Shown piece after piece: positions 60,679-64,000 of a stretch of 64,000 nt of DNA. The stretch covers positions 32,411 through 96,410 of the forward strand of contig CBESWG010000010.1 in the NCBI GenBank assembly GCA_965533275.1, in the 5' to 3' direction. Positions within the stretch are counted from its first letter, which is position 1; each line of letters begins with the position of its first letter. Under the pieces are notes generated by a model that was not told where the DNA came from, did not search any database, and saw only the letters and a program-made list of their open reading frames with translations. Origin of the DNA: JAUXEH01 sp965533275. GTDB lineage: Bacteria > Acidobacteriota > Aminicenantia > Aminicenantales > Aminicenantaceae. A program made the position numbers and the translations under genes.

Positions 60679-61326
60679 ATGTCAAGAATTGAGCCATTTG
60701 AGGAACATGCAGCAGAATATGAGGCCTGGTTTGAAAACAACAGGTTTGTTTATGAGTCCGAGTTGATGGCCATAAAAAAGCAATTAACCAAGAAGGGTGA
60801 GGGTGTAGAAGTTGGAGTAGGCAGCGGCCGGTTTGCAGCTCCCTCAGGCATCCGATTTGGTGTAGATCCTTCCAGTAAGATGAGGACACTTGCCCGGAAC
60901 AGAGGGGTTGAAGCGATTGATGGAGTAGCAGAGAATCTCCCTTTTAAGAATTGCAGATTTAGCTTTGTTCTGATGGTCACAACGATTTGTTTTCTAGACA
61001 ATATTGAAGCTGCTTTTAAAGAAGCATCCAGGATACTCAAACCGGGTGGTCACATTATCATTGGGTTTATCGATAAAGACAGTCCTGTTGGAGTACTATA
61101 TCAACAACACAAGAAAGAGAGTGAATTCTATGAAGCAGCAACGTTCTATTCCGTCTATGAAGTCACTTCATATTTGAAGAAAGCGGGTTTCAAAAACCTG
61201 AGCTTTACACAAACGATTTTCCATCGTCTTTCAGCGATTAAAAAACTCGAGCCAATCAGAGAGGGTTATGGCAATGGATCATTTGTTGTGGTCAAGGCAT
61301 TTAAACCAAAAACAGTTGGAGGGTAA
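60679..61326 (+). CDS. SAM-dependent methyltransferase, Methyltransf_11 type
   Basis: A 215-residue soluble enzyme. GVEVGVGSGRFAAPSGIRFGVDPSSKM is motif I and the acidic strand-2 end, DGVAENLPFKNCRFSFVLMVTTICFLDN covers motif II, and ILKPGGHIIIGFIDKDSP covers motif III. It matches the small-molecule methyltransferases often described next to metal genes in anaerobes. The substrate is not clear. It lies 50 bases downstream of feoB, so it may be the last gene of that run. Confidence 0.85.
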   Translation: MSRIEPFEEHAAEYEAWFENNRFVYESELMAIKKQLTKKGEGVEVGVGSGRFAAPSGIRFGVDPSSKMRTLARNRGVEAIDGVAENLPFKNCRFSFVLMVTTICFLDNIEAAFKEASRILKPGGHIIIGFIDKDSPVGVLYQQHKKESEFYEAATFYSVYEVTSYLKKAGFKNLSFTQTIFHRLSAIKKLEPIREGYGNGSFVVVKAFKPKTVGG

Positions 61327-61363
61327 TAGAAATTCAGAGCCAACATAAAAAAATCGAGATTAA

Positions 61364-62116
61364 ATGGATATAATAGCATTGTTAATATACTTGCTCATTG
61401 GTCTTTTTGCTGGATTTATGAGCGGGATGTTTGGAATAGGTGGTGGTTCAGTAAGAACGCCTTTACTTTATGTTGCTGGATTGCCTCTGTTAAGTGCTTT
61501 TGGAATAAATATATTTGTCATACCCTTCTCTTCTCTTGTAGGGGCCATAAGTCATAAAAAAAATATAGATTGGAAATTTGCTCCATATGTAGTGATTGGC
61601 GGCACTGTTGGCTCGGTAATGGGTGCATTTTTAGCGGGTCTCATACCAACCTTAGCCCTGGCGATTATCTTTGTTATTGCATCCATTGTGACGATAATAG
61701 GAATCTATTCGGAAAGAGTCAGCCCAAAGATCGCCCATAAAATTAACCCAAACGCCACTACTATCATCAGTGGAACATTTTTTCTTAATTTGCTTACTGG
61801 TATGCGCGGAGGCAGTGGAGGGTCTTTATTTCCTCCCTTTTTAAGGACGATGAAAATTGATGTACATAGAGCAATTGCGACATCCTTATTTGCAACCATT
61901 TTTACAGCGATTGCTGCGGCGATTATCTATTGGTATCGGGGTGATATAATACTGTTGCCAGCATTAGTGGTGATTATAGGCTCCATGAGTGGAGCAAGGA
62001 TAGGGAGTTTAGTTTCTCTAAAAACTAAACCTGTTTGGTTAGAAATAGGGCTTTCAATATTTGTTATAATTCTTACACTGGTAATAGTGTGCAAGATACT
62101 TTCACAAGAATTATAA
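61364..62116 (+). CDS. TauE/SafE-family membrane transporter
   Basis: A 250-residue inner-membrane protein with about eight helices in two homologous halves. The first half has GMFGIGGGSVRTPLLY (about 21-36) and the second TGMRGGSGGSLFPPFL (about 145-160), the paired loops of TauE/SafE sulfite/organosulfur exporters. The gene is strikingly AT-rich compared with feoB and the left part of the window. The ribosome site is weak. It is 37 bases past the methyltransferase and possibly a separate unit. Confidence 0.87.
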   Translation: MDIIALLIYLLIGLFAGFMSGMFGIGGGSVRTPLLYVAGLPLLSAFGINIFVIPFSSLVGAISHKKNIDWKFAPYVVIGGTVGSVMGAFLAGLIPTLALAIIFVIASIVTIIGIYSERVSPKIAHKINPNATTIISGTFFLNLLTGMRGGSGGSLFPPFLRTMKIDVHRAIATSLFATIFTAIAAAIIYWYRGDIILLPALVVIIGSMSGARIGSLVSLKTKPVWLEIGLSIFVIILTLVIVCKILSQEL

Positions 62117-62145
62117 AGTTCACATAATTATGGAGCTCTATATTA

Positions 62146-62457
62146 TTAATGCCAGATCACGAGTATTTCAGCGCCGGTCTCAGACGTGTAAGGACCATGA
62201 GTCGTTTTAGAATGAATAAGCTGATACGTTCCCTGAGTGTAAGCCTTCCCTCCTATTTCATATTGACCCTTTAAAATATAATGCTGTTCAGTTTTGATAT
62301 GTGAATGGTCTTCCATTTTAAACCCCTTTGGAAGTTGCAGGATGATCGTTCTTCCTCCTTCGTCATCACGTAACACTTTAATTTTAGTGCCTTGCTGATG
62401 GGTATCTCCGGCGTCCTGCCATTCCATTGAATTACAGTTCACGATCATATCTAACAT
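62146..62457 (-). CDS. Small cupin-domain protein
   Basis: A 103-residue single cupin. HSHIKTEQHYILKG is motif 1 with likely metal-binding His residues, and YQLIHSKTTHGPYTS is motif 2 with a further His. There is no other domain and no signal peptide. Single cupins act as metal sensors, isomerases or small oxygenases; the role is unknown. AGGAGGG precedes the ATG. It is convergent with the TauE-like gene. Confidence 0.82.
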   Translation of the reverse strand: MLDMIVNCNSMEWQDAGDTHQQGTKIKVLRDDEGGRTIILQLPKGFKMEDHSHIKTEQHYILKGQYEIGGKAYTQGTYQLIHSKTTHGPYTSETGAEILVIWH

Positions 62458-62593
62458 ATTGCCCTCCTAATTTTATGATACATATAATCACTCCAGTTTA
62501 ATAGAGCTAATTTCTTTTGCGAAATTCATTTTTTTCTATCCTGCCTCAGTTTGATTCATAATTCTGTATCTATTAGAATTCAGAATATCGCGC

Positions 62594-63198
62594 ATGAAAA
62601 TTAAAATCTTGGGAACGGAATCACTGGGAGTTCGCGGATTATCTTGTGCTGTGGAAATTCATGACCGCAATATCATCATCGATCCCGGAGTAGCCTTGGG
62701 TTATCAACGACATAACCTGCTCCCTCACCCTTTTCAAATCGCTGTGGGGAAGTATGTCTGTCAGATATCCAGCTCTTGAACAATGCCTCCATAGAACAAA
62801 TATTAGCCTGGAAGCCCAATATTGTTCTTGCTTCAGGGCCACCCTTATATCTTCGACATCTTTCATCGCAGAAACGGAAGCGAGCTCGCGAAAATGCTTT
62901 GCTTATAGCCCGAGAAATTTCCACTTTGATTCTAGATCACCATATGCTACGGAGCGAAGAGGGCTATCGTTTTTTAGATGACCTATCAGCCTCAGCTGGA
63001 CACAGAATCTTCTGTGCTGCCGATTATATGGGATGCAGACGCCTTCCACTTGAGGCCTGGAGGCAGCGCCTTTACAGCGAGATGCCAGTGCCTGAAGGCT
63101 GGCATAAAGCCTACTCCCAAGGAAAGGTAGATACGGATCAGTATAAAAAATGGATGGGCATAGATATTCAGGATATGATTTGTGGTGATTCTTTCTGA
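62594..63198 (+). pseudogene. UPF0282-type metallo-beta-lactamase-like protein with internal deletion and frame change
   Basis: The first part (62594 to about 62767) reads MKIKILGTESLGVRG...IDPGVALGYQRHNLLPHPFQ, the start of the UPF0282 metal-dependent hydrolase family. The last part, from about 62764 in another frame, reads DIQLLNNASIEQILAWKPN, then ASGPPLYLRHLS and the usual C-terminal helices. The middle of the family, which carries the HxHxDH metal site (about 100 residues), is absent and the frame shifts at the join. The gene is therefore inactive. The start of the second frame at 62776 is a TTG and not a real initiation site. Confidence 0.75.
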
Positions 63199-63249
63199 AA
63201 AAGTGATTATGTTTCGTTTCAACCGAATTCTGTACAGTTTGTTTTTAAC

Positions 63250-63924
63250 TCAGATGTTGGAGCGAAGCCGGGGATTTTTATCCAGGAACTTTTTGAGGAT
63301 TCTTTTGATGAGGGAACCCTGGTCGTGCTTTACATAAAAATATCCAATTAGAGAGGCAACAAAGGCGCCTCCCGCATCCACAACCAGGTCCCACATGGTG
63401 TCGACCAGGCCGGATTTCTGCATATTCAACCCAAAAATGGAGTCCATAGCGAACTCATAGATTTCCCAGAGCGCGCCGATGGCCATGGCAAAGCAGAAGG
63501 AAAACAAGACGATCAGGAAAGGGCTGGCGGTGATGTGCTTGGACCGATATATGACATAAAGAATGATAAAAGCAACAAAACCCAGATTAACACTTGATAA
63601 AGAATGCAGGAAGATGTCCCACCACCAGATCTGGGTATAATATCCATGAACTGACCCCAGAAAAATTGCTGCATAAATAAAGATCACAAAGATAAACTCG
63701 AATTCCATAGGGAGGGAAATGCGCAGACTTCTCCCTACCACGGCAGGAAGAAAAGTAAGGGATAGAGTTAAGAGGATCATGAAGAGATCCGACCACCTGC
63801 CGGTGATGACGGCGTACACCGCTGCGAAAAGGAGGGTCAGCCGCAGAATACTTGATATAAAAAGTTCAAGGCGGTCAACCCGATCGAATTTCTGTCCTGT
63901 AGAAAACATCATGATCTTGCTCAA
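63250..63924 (-). CDS. DUF2238 (YjdF-like) membrane protein
   Basis: A 220-224-residue inner-membrane protein with about six helices. The conserved acidic segment is ALWEIYEFAMDSIFGLNMQKSGLVDTMWDLVVDAGGA, typical of YjdF/DUF2238, and WDIFLHSLSS lies between earlier helices. The function of the family is unknown. The start may be TTG at 63924 or the ATG at 63912; neither has a strong ribosome site. Nothing further is recognised in the last 76 bases of the window. Confidence 0.82.
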   Translation of the reverse strand: MSKIMMFSTGQKFDRVDRLELFISSILRLTLLFAAVYAVITGRWSDLFMILLTLSLTFLPAVVGRSLRISLPMEFEFIFVIFIYAAIFLGSVHGYYTQIWWWDIFLHSLSSVNLGFVAFIILYVIYRSKHITASPFLIVLFSFCFAMAIGALWEIYEFAMDSIFGLNMQKSGLVDTMWDLVVDAGGAFVASLIGYFYVKHDQGSLIKRILKKFLDKNPRLRSNI

Positions 63925-64000
63925 TTTGCCCCCGATTGGGCTAGTTTGTCAACTGAATCTGAGATTGAGGGGCAAACGAGCCCCTGCTTTTCATAACCGA

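Noticed and set aside
1..64000. CRISPR arrays, tRNA or rRNA genes, prophage or transposase genes.
   Set aside because: I read through for repeat-spacer patterns, T-loop-like GTTCGAATC segments, rRNA cores and DDE or integrase motifs, and found none convincing. A tRNA search program would be needed to exclude tRNAs fully.

Overview
The window reads like a chromosome segment from an uncultured anaerobic bacterium. The best guess is Acidobacteriota or the Aminicenantes lineage, but this is inferred from gene content only. The pointers are several very large secreted peptidases, Asp-box and SBBP repeat proteins, PadR plus FtsX/MacB-type permease modules with an N-terminal prefix domain, a secreted sulfatase, GH172 and DUF4091 proteins, and Tat-exported Fe-S proteins. 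No rRNA, tRNA, CRISPR array, transposase or integrase gene was recognised.

Left part (1 to about 45.6 kb, GC-rich, Shine-Dalgarno sequences mostly GGAGG-like). It carries secreted hydrolases and envelope proteins: a serine hydrolase cut by the window edge, a LolA-like protein, an outer-membrane barrel, a GH172 protein, an unusual Asp/Phe-rich exported protein, a 1077-residue Asp-box propeller, a coupled PLP decarboxylase and sulfatase pair, a tricorn-type protease, an L,D-transpeptidase, an SBBP repeat protein, a DUF4091 protein, a sugar MFS transporter, an amidohydrolase, a PHP phosphoesterase, and S41, S9 and DUF885 peptidases. Two PadR regulator/permease modules lie at 27.9-30.8 kb (permease frameshifted by one base) and 40.3-43.2 kb (intact). 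Between them, at 30.8-35.0 kb, a Tat-exported four-cluster ferredoxin overlaps a very large NrfD protein fused to a 14-haem cytochrome. It is divergent from a fur gene that has a near-consensus Fur box beside its own promoter.

A sharp break lies at about 45.74 kb. The last 32 codons of a third FtsX/MacB permease abut a sensor gene that is cut off in its cache domain. From there on the DNA is clearly more AT-rich.

Right part (45.7-64 kb). It is organised around sigma-54: a histidine kinase, an NtrC-type activator, and at least four good -24/-12 promoters. These lie before a response regulator, a 60-residue receiver-like fragment, a NifX/ORP-like, metallo-beta-lactamase and aminotransferase operon, and a small-protein/AIR-synthase/DtxR-FeoA/FeoB run. 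A shared 13-bp motif of the form CGAAATTTTGCGA sits upstream of two of these promoters, in tandem at 22-bp spacing in one case, as expected for an enhancer-binding site. A glutamate dehydrogenase with an added four-cysteine domain has a weaker -24/-12 site. The right edge has a methyltransferase, a TauE-like exporter, a cupin, a UPF0282 metallo-hydrolase broken by an internal deletion, and a DUF2238 membrane protein.

The most unusual items are the NrfD/multihaem fusion, the sigma-54 regulon with its shared upstream site, and the junction at 45.74 kb.
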